This document shows, in pieces, positions 25,443 to 32,247 of a stretch of 64,000 nucleotides of DNA. The notes below the pieces were generated by a model. That model did no database searches, had not been told where the DNA came from, and saw only the letters and a program-made list of their open reading frames with translations. This DNA is from Chitinophaga oryzae (GTDB lineage: Bacteria; Bacteroidota; Bacteroidia; Chitinophagales; Chitinophagaceae). Within the stretch, counting starts at the first letter, position 1, and every line of letters starts with the position of its first letter. The stretch is taken from NCBI RefSeq assembly GCF_012516375.2, contig NZ_CP051204.2:3844001-3908000 (forward strand), in the 5' to 3' direction. A program made the position numbers and the translations under genes.

Positions 25443-25766
25443 TTAGAAGTTATTTTCTTCAGTGGTCGCATTATTCTTCTTTTTACCGCGGTTGGTGCCA
25501 CCTTTTCTGCCTATTGCCGCCATGTGTTCGCGGTTGCGGCTAACAGCCTCGCCACCTTTTTTACCGGCCGCGCGGGCTTCTTCGGAGGTGAATTTGTGGG
25601 CAACGCCCTGCTGATGGGCAGCCCTGCCGCCTTCCCTCGAAATAGCACGTTGTTGTTCAGGGTCCATGGATGCAAAGCCCCGTTTACTGTGTTTGGGTTT
25701 GTCTGTAGGACTCTTCTCGTGGTTCTCGGCACTCGGTGCGAGTTGTTGATACCTGATGTGTTCCAT
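25443..25766 (-). CDS. KGG-motif stress protein
   Basis: The 107-residue hydrophilic protein starts at MEHIRYQQL. Repeated GG motifs follow the con-10/YciG pattern: RGFASMDPEQQRAISREGG, EEARAAGKKGGEAVSRN and HMAAIGRKGGTNRGKKK. These proteins are disordered, highly basic and typically induced in stationary phase or under stress. A longer reading upstream to 25940 adds only non-conserved sequence and would cross the candidate promoter at 25814-25828. It diverges from the H1-like DUF6496 gene, another basic stress-type protein. Confidence 0.88.
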   Translation of the reverse strand: MEHIRYQQLAPSAENHEKSPTDKPKHSKRGFASMDPEQQRAISREGGRAAHQQGVAHKFTSEEARAAGKKGGEAVSRNREHMAAIGRKGGTNRGKKKNNATTEENNF

Positions 25767-25813
25767 AATCCTGGATTTTAATAGTTTAGTGAACAATATT
25801 GTGTAGAAGTCGA

Positions 25814-25828
25814 TCAATATACATGCCA
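25814..25828 (-). promoter_or_regulatory. Candidate sigma-54-type element for KGG gene
   Basis: Read on the minus strand, TGGCATGTATATTGA has TGGC-N7-TTG spacing. The predicted start lies about 37 bp before the ATG at 25766. The -24 half deviates by one base (CAT for CAC) and the -12 half has GA for GC. Confidence 0.35.
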
Positions 25829-25969
25829 CCGCCCGAATTGCCGTGTACAGGCGTTTTGTGCTTTGTCCCCACCTGTTGATGGGGCAATTCGTTCCACAAT
25901 ACATAGAATTTTTAACACAGTTCCAGCCCTGTTTCCCCATATTTCAGACCGATTTTGCCTGTTGTCAGC

Positions 25970-25984
25970 TGGCGTGTAATTTGT
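25970..25984 (+). promoter_or_regulatory. Candidate sigma-54-type element for DUF6496 gene
   Basis: TGGCGTGTAATTTGT has TGGC-N7-TTG spacing, with a predicted start about 40 bp before the ATG at 26035. It also contains TAATTTG, so a vegetative promoter cannot be excluded. Confidence 0.35.
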
Positions 25985-26034
25985 TTTTCTTACACCTGTT
26001 ACTTCTTTTTTTAACCCATTTAAATCTTCAAATC

Positions 26035-26472
26035 ATGGCAAAGTATTCCAGGAAGTCTCAGGAGAAAGTGGAAAAATCCATGCATGAGATGCACGAAGGC
26101 AAACTTAAAAGTGGCCGTAGCGGTAAAAAAGTAACGAACCCCAAACAAGCCATCGCCATCGGATTGTCTGAAGCCAGGAAAGAAGGGGCGAAAGTCCCCA
26201 AAAAAGCGGCGGCTAAAAAATCATCTTCCAAAAAAACAACCGCTAAAAAATCAGCGCCGAAAAAAGCAGCCGCCAAAAAATCAACAGCGAAAAAAACGAC
26301 GGCAAAACGCGCTACGGCTAAGAAGTCAACTGCCAAAAAGACAACTGCCAAAAGAGCAACCGCGGCAAAAAAGACGACGCAACGTAAAACATCTGTTAAA
26401 AAATCTACCGCTAAAAAAGGCGCTGCCGCCCGTAAGAAAACTACCAGACGCCGCGCCATGGCTACTGCCTGA
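26035..26472 (+). CDS. DUF6496 protein with histone H1-like Lys/Ala tail
   Basis: The 145-residue protein has an N-terminal DUF6496-type segment (about 1-55: KVEKSMHEMHEGKLKSG, VTNPKQAIAIGLSEARK). A long low-complexity tail of AKKS/AKKTT/AKRAT repeats (55-140) follows, closely resembling histone H1 and bacterial H1-like proteins. Such tails bind DNA non-specifically. The start at 26035 (MAKYSRKSQ) is preferred over upstream in-frame codons that cross the promoter region. It has its own terminator. Nucleoid compaction under stress is the likely role, by analogy. Confidence 0.9.
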   Translation: MAKYSRKSQEKVEKSMHEMHEGKLKSGRSGKKVTNPKQAIAIGLSEARKEGAKVPKKAAAKKSSSKKTTAKKSAPKKAAAKKSTAKKTTAKRATAKKSTAKKTTAKRATAAKKTTQRKTSVKKSTAKKGAAARKKTTRRRAMATA

Positions 26473-26503
26473 TACTGGCCGTTTTATCCTTCCATTTATA
26501 TAT

Positions 26504-26541
26504 AAAAAAAGACCGGTAACCACGTGTCACCGGTCTTTTTT
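26504..26541. terminator. Terminator after DUF6496 gene
   Basis: GACCGGT (26511-26517) pairs with ACCGGTC (26529-26535), flanked by an A-run on the left and a T-run on the right. The extended stem can form on either strand, so it could work in both directions. Confidence 0.85.
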
Positions 26542-26544
26542 ATG

Positions 26545-26560
26545 TGGCACAGGCCTTGCA
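26545..26560 (+). promoter_or_regulatory. Sigma-54-type promoter, exact consensus
   Basis: TGGCACAGGCCTTGCA is an exact match to TGGCAC-N5-TTGCA. It lies just after the preceding terminator, and the predicted start is about 19 bp before the ATG at 26590. It is the best regulatory match in the window. Confidence 0.6.
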
Positions 26561-26589
26561 GTTTTAATAATGGATCAAAACCAGTTTGT

Positions 26590-26850
26590 ATGGAAAAGCA
26601 TAGTATAACGGTGATGATTAAAGGAAAACCATACGGCCTGACCATTAGCATCAACAGGGTCGCTTATGAAACGATTTATGAAGTGGTCCCCGATGTCCGC
26701 GAACATGTGCTGGACGATTTTCAACCCCATTCCCAAACCTTTATGATCGATCATACAGATACCCCTGAAGGAAATCTGCGTATTGTGGAAAGTGAACAAA
26801 TTGCCCGCATCATCTGGACAGAAATACTCAATAAAATGGAAGATCTGTAA
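26590..26850 (+). CDS. Hypothetical protein, 86 aa
   Basis: This is a small soluble protein starting MEKHSITVMIKGKPYGLTI, with alternating beta-type segments and an acidic C-terminus ending KMEDL. I do not recognise a family. It is framed by a terminator upstream (26504-26541), a consensus sigma-54-type promoter (26545-26560), and the separate promoter of the MscS gene downstream, so it is probably monocistronic. Its grouping with the KGG and H1-like genes suggests a stress-related role, by position only. Confidence 0.75.
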   Translation: MEKHSITVMIKGKPYGLTISINRVAYETIYEVVPDVREHVLDDFQPHSQTFMIDHTDTPEGNLRIVESEQIARIIWTEILNKMEDL

Positions 26851-26892
26851 GCCTCCTCCCGTGAGCCCCTTTTTTTAGCCGCACGCCTTTTG

Positions 26893-26900
26893 TACTTTTG
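26893..26900 (+). promoter_or_regulatory. Candidate -7 box TACTTTTG
   Basis: TACTTTTG matches TAnnTTTG and lies 22 bp before the first of three consecutive ATG codons of the MscS gene. It argues against a longer reading that would begin at a TTG within the box. Confidence 0.55.
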
Positions 26901-26922
26901 CGGAAAAGCGTGTGGGATAACT

Positions 26923-27810
26923 ATGATGATGGTAACCGATAAAACCTATAAAAACACTAACCGCCGGGAGCGGATCATATTTGTTGTTAAACTGCTGATA
27001 TACTCCGGCATCGTATACTTTAACCTCGAACATCCGGCATTTTATGACAACTTCCCCTGGTTGTTTAAAATCACCAACGCCCTGTCTTTTTTCCTGGGCG
27101 CCAATATTCTCATTTCCGTTGCCTGGCTCGTGATACTCTCCTGGTATACCCGCCGCCACCGTACAAAACCACTGGAGAAAGATAACTTCATATTGGGGAT
27201 TAACCGCATCACTTCTGTGTTAAATACCCTCTTTTTCCTGCTGGCAATCCCCATCTTTTTCGGGAAAGACCTGATGCAGCTCATTACCAGCATCACCATC
27301 GTGGCGGCTGCCATCGCCCTGTTGACCAAAGATTATATCTCCAATATGATCAACGGGTTGATCGTCATGTTTTCCGATCAGCTCTCCCTGGGCGACCAGG
27401 TAAGGATAGGAGAGTTCAGGGGCAAAATCATGGATATCACCCTGATCAATCTTGTACTGCAGAACGATGACGACGATATCGTCATCATTCCTAACTCTGT
27501 GGTGTTTACCAGTATTATTGTCAACCAGTCCAAACAGAACATCAAAAAACTGACGCTTGAGTTTGAACTGGACCATAAACACAAGTTCACCGTGGAAGAG
27601 CTGGATGCGCGCCTGCGCAGGTCAATAGAGGCTTACCAGCGCTACTACCGCGAAGAGAGTTTCTCGCTCAAAACCCTCGAAATCAAAAAGGACTTTGTGC
27701 AGTTTAAACTGCAGCTGCTGGTGCCGCATCCCGACAAAGAAAAAGAGCGCCTCATCAAACGGGCGCTCAATACGGAAATCATCGCTATTGCAGAAGGCGG
27801 TAAAAGTTAA
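26923..27810 (+). CDS. MscS-family mechanosensitive ion channel
   Basis: The 295-residue protein has N-terminal membrane helices (LLIYSGIVYF, SFFLGANILISVAWLVIL, LNTLFFLLAIPIFF). The pore helix and beta domain follow: ITIVAAAIALLTKDYISNMI, GLIVMFSDQLSLGDQVRIG, FRGKIMDITLINLVLQN and IVIIPNSVVFTS, the hallmark of MscS. It would open under membrane tension to release solutes. Of the three consecutive ATG codons, the first is used here. Its stop overlaps the convergent histidine decarboxylase gene by 4 bp. Confidence 0.93.
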   Translation: MMMVTDKTYKNTNRRERIIFVVKLLIYSGIVYFNLEHPAFYDNFPWLFKITNALSFFLGANILISVAWLVILSWYTRRHRTKPLEKDNFILGINRITSVLNTLFFLLAIPIFFGKDLMQLITSITIVAAAIALLTKDYISNMINGLIVMFSDQLSLGDQVRIGEFRGKIMDITLINLVLQNDDDDIVIIPNSVVFTSIIVNQSKQNIKKLTLEFELDHKHKFTVEELDARLRRSIEAYQRYYREESFSLKTLEIKKDFVQFKLQLLVPHPDKEKERLIKRALNTEIIAIAEGGKS

Positions 27811-28937
27811 ACCAACACGGAAGCAGCAGTCATCTCCGCCAGCAATGCGTCTACCTGGGAGGTCTCCACATTCGGCATACAGATAATATGCGACCATCCG
27901 TTTTCGGAGGCCAGCTGCCACTTCCGGCGGATATTTCCGGGCGGCTCCGGAAATACCACCGTGATGGAATCGGGGTTGCGCCAGGCATTGATACCGTTTT
28001 CCCTGAAACGGTCAACTGCATATGCGGCTACGGACAGGCTGTGCCGGGCCCTTTGCTCAAGGCCGGCAAGGCCGAGGCTTTTCAGCGCGTACCATAAAAA
28101 CAACGGACTGTGGCCGTTTCTTGAACCGGTGATGGTGGTGTCCATACTGCCGATATAGGCGACAGAACGGGCAATCCTGTCACGGTAAGATTTTTTGGCT
28201 ACCACTACGCCACAGGGGATAGGCGAACCTATAAACTTATGTCCGCTGATAGCGATGCTGTCTGCCCCGTCAGCGAAATCGAAAGCGGGCCTTGGGTCTA
28301 AAAAGGCGCAATAGCTGCCCGACAGTGCGCCGTCGGCATGTATATAATGATGCCGGATAGCCAGCCGCTTCAGGATGTCTTTGATACGTCGTATGTCGTC
28401 CCGCGCTTCGGTCATGGTAGTACCGATGTTGGCCAGCATGATCACGGGCATATGCCTGTTCATTCCCATCGTCTGCTCCAGGTCATCATAATCAATTTCC
28501 CCGTTGGGCAACGTTCTTATCATTATGCTGGGCATGTTCAGCAGGTGCAGGTTCTTCTGTACGCTGTAATGGGTGGCCTCGGAATAATAGACCATTGCCT
28601 TGGGGTACAGCTCCCGTGCGAGGTACAGCCCGTAGAGGTTGCCCTCCGAGCCGCCGTTGGTCACGTACCCCCACCAGTCGTTGGCCGGGGCACGGAACAG
28701 CCGGGCAAAAAACTCCACCACATATTTTTCCATCTCCCGGGAACCAACGGTGTAGGTGGAATCCACAAAAGGATCCCCCAGATTGTTAAGCGGATATTGT
28801 AAAAAAGGGAAAAGCGGACTGTAGTCAAAATCTTTGGATACCGGGTATCCCAGGAAATGCCGGGTGTGGTCGTCTACTTCGGTCAGCAAACGCTCCAGCA
28901 TGGCCGCATCGGCGGCAGGTAACGGGTGATCTTTCAT
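27807..28937 (-). CDS. hdc: PLP-dependent histidine decarboxylase
   Basis: The 376-residue enzyme belongs to group II PLP decarboxylases. Motifs include HFLGYPVSKDFDYSPLFPFL, GYVTNGGSEGNLYGLYLAR, the His stacking region EATHYSVQKNLHLL, HADGALSGSYCAF, and the PLP-lysine motif SGHKFIGSPIPCGVV. Length and motifs fit Morganella-type histidine decarboxylases (histidine to histamine), but serine decarboxylases of plants are close relatives, so substrate is inferred. I chose the ATG at 28937 over a TTG at 28946. It diverges from an AsnC-type regulator, a common layout for amino-acid enzymes. Confidence 0.87.
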   Translation of the reverse strand: MKDHPLPAADAAMLERLLTEVDDHTRHFLGYPVSKDFDYSPLFPFLQYPLNNLGDPFVDSTYTVGSREMEKYVVEFFARLFRAPANDWWGYVTNGGSEGNLYGLYLARELYPKAMVYYSEATHYSVQKNLHLLNMPSIMIRTLPNGEIDYDDLEQTMGMNRHMPVIMLANIGTTMTEARDDIRRIKDILKRLAIRHHYIHADGALSGSYCAFLDPRPAFDFADGADSIAISGHKFIGSPIPCGVVVAKKSYRDRIARSVAYIGSMDTTITGSRNGHSPLFLWYALKSLGLAGLEQRARHSLSVAAYAVDRFRENGINAWRNPDSITVVFPEPPGNIRRKWQLASENGWSHIICMPNVETSQVDALLAEMTAASVLV

Positions 28938-28987
28938 AATCGGCAATTACAGGTGTATGATGCTGCGAAGCTATGGAAATGCAATTG

Positions 28988-29059
28988 AATTGAACCGTAA
29001 ATACTGTAAAGCCAGAAAATATATACTATTTTAGACTTGTTTATAGTTTAATTGAACTG
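28988..29059. promoter_or_regulatory. Repeated AATTGAAC(C/T)G sites between hdc and AsnC-type gene
   Basis: AATTGAACCG (28988-28997) and AATTGAACTG (29050-29059) are direct repeats 62 bp apart, about six helical turns. An AT-rich dyad AAAATA-N5-TATTTT lies between them. Spaced AT-rich repeats suit binding by an Lrp/AsnC oligomer. No regulator binding is shown. Confidence 0.4.
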
Positions 29060-29103
29060 AAAACGGTCGCCAGCGCCCGCTTTTTCAGATAAAATTGTCT
29101 GCC

Positions 29104-29568
29104 ATGGATACACTCGATAAAACAGACCGCCGCATCCTGGAAGTACTCCAGGAAAACGCCCGTCTCAATACCAAGGAAATTGCGCACCGTATAGGCCTGA
29201 GCGTTACTCCAACCTACGAGCGGCTGAAGAAGATAGAGAAAATGGGCGTCATCAGGAATTATGTCACCCTGCTGCACCCGGAGAAAATCGGCAAAACGCT
29301 GGTGGCATTCTGTAGCGTTACACTGCAGCTGCATTCGCAGCCGCTGCTGAAAAAATTCGAGGTGGCCATCAGCAGGATGGAAGAGGTGATGGAATGTTAC
29401 CACGTGGCGGGCACATTCGATTATATGCTGAAAGTAGTGGTGGACGATATGCGCAGCTACCAGCAGTTTCTGACCAACAAACTGGCGGCCATCGAAAACA
29501 TTGCGCAGGTGCACAGTTCCTTCGTTATGACGGAGATCAAGCACACAACGGCTTTCGGACTGGTGTAA
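29104..29568 (+). CDS. Lrp/AsnC-family transcriptional regulator
   Basis: The 154-residue protein has the family layout: an N-terminal winged helix-turn-helix (LDKTDRRILEVLQENARLNTK start; IAHRIGLSVTPTYERLKKIE; GVIRNY) and a C-terminal RAM ligand-binding domain (MECYHVAGTFDYMLKVVVDD, VHSSFVMTEIKHTTA). The ATG at 29104 is preferred over a TTG 9 bp upstream. Lrp/AsnC proteins sense amino acids and often control a divergent gene. Here that gene is the histidine decarboxylase, so histidine or histamine sensing is a reasonable inference. Its stop directly abuts the convergent kinase gene. Confidence 0.92.
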   Translation: MDTLDKTDRRILEVLQENARLNTKEIAHRIGLSVTPTYERLKKIEKMGVIRNYVTLLHPEKIGKTLVAFCSVTLQLHSQPLLKKFEVAISRMEEVMECYHVAGTFDYMLKVVVDDMRSYQQFLTNKLAAIENIAQVHSSFVMTEIKHTTAFGLV

Positions 29569-31590
29569 TTACCGCCGCAGCACGCTCATGCCGCTGACAG
29601 GGTTGTCCTGCAATACGACCGTATAGCCGCGGGCGTTAACATCCTGCTCGTCGGAAAGGGGAACGGTAAAACTAAAGCAGCTGCCTTCTCCGGGGGTGCT
29701 TTCGAACCAGATGTGGCCATGGTTGCGCTCTACAAAGTCCTTGGACAGGTGCAGCCCAAGCCCGCAGCCCTTTTCGTTCCGGGTGCCGGTGGTGGAATAA
29801 TAGATGTTGGAGAAAATACGATGCTGGTCTTCTGTGGGGATGCCGGTGCCGTTGTCTTTTACGGACACCCGCGCTTCTCCCTTTTCCAGCTGCGCCAGGA
29901 GTACAATTTCCCCGCCGCCGGGCGTAAATTTGATGGCGTTGTTGATCAGGTTGCGCAATACCAGCCGGATCATGTCGGGATCGGCATATACCAGGATAGC
30001 GCTTTTCAGTTCATGGGAGAGCTTCACATCCTTCTGCCGGGCCATGGTCTGCAACAGCTCAAACTCCTGGTTGAGCAGCAGCGTGAGATCAAAATCATCT
30101 GCTTTGACACTGATGCCCTTCATCTGGTTGCTGGCCCACTGCAGCATGTTGTCCATCATATAGGCGGTGTTTTTCACATCGCGCCACAGTTCATCGGTAT
30201 AGAAGCTGAACTGCCGGGCGTCTATCTTATCATCTTTCAGCAAAAACAGCAGCCCTTCGAGGATGGCCAGCGGCGACCGCAGGTCATGGGATATCACGGA
30301 GAATATTTTATCTTTTACCTGGTTGAGATTTTCCAGGGTGGCGTTCTGTTCAAGGATGATGCGGTTTTGCAGGGATACTTCCTGGTTTTTGGCGTTCAGC
30401 TGCTGGTACAGCTCCTGCTGATGTTTGTACAGCCGGTACACCATGGCGGTGATCAGCAGCAGGGCTAGGAAGAGGGCGGCGCCGGACAATACCAGTACCC
30501 GCTGTTGCTGGATGGTGGCCAGATGCAGCTGTTGCTCCTTTTTGAGCATTACATTTTCCCGCTGTTTTTTCTCTGCTTCGTATTTGGTGGCGGAGCGGTT
30601 GATCTGCCGGCTCTTCTCGAGGTTGAAGTAGTCGATGTTACGTTCGCTGAAAGCCTGGTAATGTTTCAGCGCGGAAGCATAGTCGTGCCGCGCGGAGTCC
30701 AGCTTGGAGCGGATCTTATAGTAGATCATCTCGTTTTTGACGTTGCCCAGCTTTTCGTTAATGGCCCTGGCGGTGTCCAGGTTCTTCTCCGCGCTTTTCA
30801 GATCTCCCAGCATCGTCTGCACCTCTGCCAGGTTCAGGCTGGCTTTGGTGATACCAGGCAGGTTGTCGGTGTTCTTGTAGTATTGGGCCGACAGCTGGTG
30901 ATAGCGCAGCGCTGTCTTATACCGGTTCTCCAGCATGGCCACGATGCCCATGTTCTCATAGGTATAGGCCAGACCGCGCTCATCGCGCAGTGATAATTTA
31001 AGCTTCTCGGACCTGGTTAAATATAGTAAGGCGGAATCGGTTTGTTTCAGGGCTATGTAGGCAGAGCCTATATTATTAAGGGTTTTGCTGATTTCGGGGA
31101 TTTCGTTGAGCTGTTCTTTTATCTGGAGGGATTTCTGCAGATAGATCAATGCGTCCCGCGGGCTGTTCTGCTCCGTGAAGATGTTGCCCACATCATTGTT
31201 CAGGATGCCGAGGGTACGCGGTTCTCCCTGTGCTTCTGCCAGTTTCAGTGCGTTCAGCGTAAGTTGCAGTTGTTTGTCCAGGTTGCCTTTGGTATTTTCC
31301 ACGAGGGCGAGGTTGCGGGTAGCCCATATCTTCCCTTTTACATAACCCAGCTTGTTGCTGATGTTGAGGGCTTCTTCACCCATACGTTCCGCTACGCCCG
31401 CGTCTTTGGTAAAGTATAGGCGTGACAGTTGGTTTAACAGGTCCACCCGCACAGTGTCCTGCTGCGGGTGCGCATTAAGGTTGAGCTGCAGGCTGTCTAT
31501 TCCGCTTTGTTGCGCTCTGGTGGAAGGAGACAGCAGCAATAAACATAGCGGAATAAAAATACATTTTTTCAAAGGTATGGCCGGCAGCAT
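29569..31590 (-). CDS. TPR-containing sensor histidine kinase, orphan
   Basis: The 673-residue kinase has a signal peptide (MLPAIPLKKCIFIPLCLLLL), periplasmic TPR repeats over about residues 40-330 and one membrane helix (VLVLSGAALFLALLLITAMVY). A short coiled coil follows, then the kinase core with H-box FSVISHDLRSPLAIL, N-box NLINNAIKFTPGGG, DNGTGIP and GLGLHLSKDFVER. It is similar in plan to the kinase at 1024, but no response regulator gene adjoins it, so it is an orphan in this window. It converges with the AsnC-type gene with no spacing. Confidence 0.92.
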   Translation of the reverse strand: MLPAIPLKKCIFIPLCLLLLSPSTRAQQSGIDSLQLNLNAHPQQDTVRVDLLNQLSRLYFTKDAGVAERMGEEALNISNKLGYVKGKIWATRNLALVENTKGNLDKQLQLTLNALKLAEAQGEPRTLGILNNDVGNIFTEQNSPRDALIYLQKSLQIKEQLNEIPEISKTLNNIGSAYIALKQTDSALLYLTRSEKLKLSLRDERGLAYTYENMGIVAMLENRYKTALRYHQLSAQYYKNTDNLPGITKASLNLAEVQTMLGDLKSAEKNLDTARAINEKLGNVKNEMIYYKIRSKLDSARHDYASALKHYQAFSERNIDYFNLEKSRQINRSATKYEAEKKQRENVMLKKEQQLHLATIQQQRVLVLSGAALFLALLLITAMVYRLYKHQQELYQQLNAKNQEVSLQNRIILEQNATLENLNQVKDKIFSVISHDLRSPLAILEGLLFLLKDDKIDARQFSFYTDELWRDVKNTAYMMDNMLQWASNQMKGISVKADDFDLTLLLNQEFELLQTMARQKDVKLSHELKSAILVYADPDMIRLVLRNLINNAIKFTPGGGEIVLLAQLEKGEARVSVKDNGTGIPTEDQHRIFSNIYYSTTGTRNEKGCGLGLHLSKDFVERNHGHIWFESTPGEGSCFSFTVPLSDEQDVNARGYTVVLQDNPVSGMSVLRR

Positions 31591-31847
31591 AAGGTATTGT
31601 TGTTGGCTGTGACATAGTAGAGCGATTCGGGGACGTACGCTTTAATTATGCCATAAAAATAAAGATAAAGCCGGACGATTCAAAAGAACCGGCAATAAAT
31701 TGTGGTGGCGGACGTGTGATTTTTGTGTTATGTTCCCTGAAATCCGAATACAGTTGTATCTTTCCGGGGAGAAGGGCAACTACCGGCGACGGATAAACTT
31801 GTCGAGTCGGTTACGCCGCTTAAAATCTTAAACATCAGCTAATTAGC

Positions 31848-32123
31848 ATGAAACCTGTCATCACTATCGAATATTGCCCGAAGTGCGGCTGGCTCCTCCG
31901 CGCAGCTTATATGGCCCAGGAGTTGCTGACCACCTTTACGGCTGAACTGGGAGGGGTAACATTGAGGCCCAGCGAAACGGCCGGCACCTATACCATCTTT
32001 CTGAACGAACAACAGGTCTTTGACCGGAAAGAAGCAGGTCATTTCCCTGAAATAAAATGGCTGAAGCAACTGGTGCGGGACCTGGTAGCTCCTGGTAAAC
32101 AACTCGGACATTCCGACCGGTAA
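31848..32123 (+). CDS. SelT/SelW/SelH-family (Rdx) thioredoxin-like protein
   Basis: The 91-residue protein has the Rdx fold signature: ITIEYCPKCGWLLRAAYMAQEL with a CxxC redox pair, then TFTAELGGVTLRPS and GTYTIFLNEQQVFDRKEAGHFPE near the C-terminus. Both positions of the motif are cysteine; there is no in-frame UGA suggesting selenocysteine. Family members are presumed thiol oxidoreductases of unknown substrate. A weak TATCTTTC box at 31757 may belong to its promoter. A large inverted repeat starts right after its stop. Confidence 0.88.
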   Translation: MKPVITIEYCPKCGWLLRAAYMAQELLTTFTAELGGVTLRPSETAGTYTIFLNEQQVFDRKEAGHFPEIKWLKQLVRDLVAPGKQLGHSDR

Positions 32124-32230
32124 TCAATTACGAATTACGAATTGAAGACCCACTTACAGCAGGTTACTCAAGTAACCGCGCTGCCCGGGAGCCCTCAATT
32201 CGTAATTCGTAATTCGTAATTCGTAATTGA
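32124..32230. repeat. Inverted repeat of 7-bp units (CGTAATT), 2 versus 4 copies
   Basis: The left arm (32124-32145) is the complement of TCAATT plus two CGTAATT units plus GA. The right arm (32195-32230) has the same frame with four units. The 49-nt interior contains its own hairpin GGTTACT-CA-AGTAACC. The whole gap between the SelW-like and BamA-like genes can fold as one long cruciform. Part of it can be read as a protein rich in NYELR, an artefact. An isolated AATTCGTAATT also occurs near 44190. Confidence 0.85.
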
Positions 32231-32234
32231 TTAG

Positions 32235-32242
32235 TACCTTTG
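32235..32242 (+). promoter_or_regulatory. Candidate -7 box TACCTTTG close to the start codon
   Basis: TACCTTTG matches TAnnTTTG and ends 5 bp before the ATG at 32248, right after the inverted repeat. Transcription would start at or next to the start codon, implying a leaderless or very short leader. Confidence 0.5.
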
Positions 32243-32247
32243 CGCCC

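Noticed and set aside
22577..29568. Defence island or prophage around the small-gene cluster
   Set aside because: No nuclease, toxin-antitoxin, integrase or phage structural gene is present; the genes are housekeeping or stress type.
31848..32123. Possible selenoprotein (SelW-like)
   Set aside because: Both redox positions are Cys codons, no in-frame UGA is present, and no SECIS-like hairpin follows in the gene.
32124..32230. Inverted repeat considered as an insertion-sequence remnant
   Set aside because: No transposase fragment and no target-site duplication were seen; the arms are tandem short units, not terminal inverted repeats.
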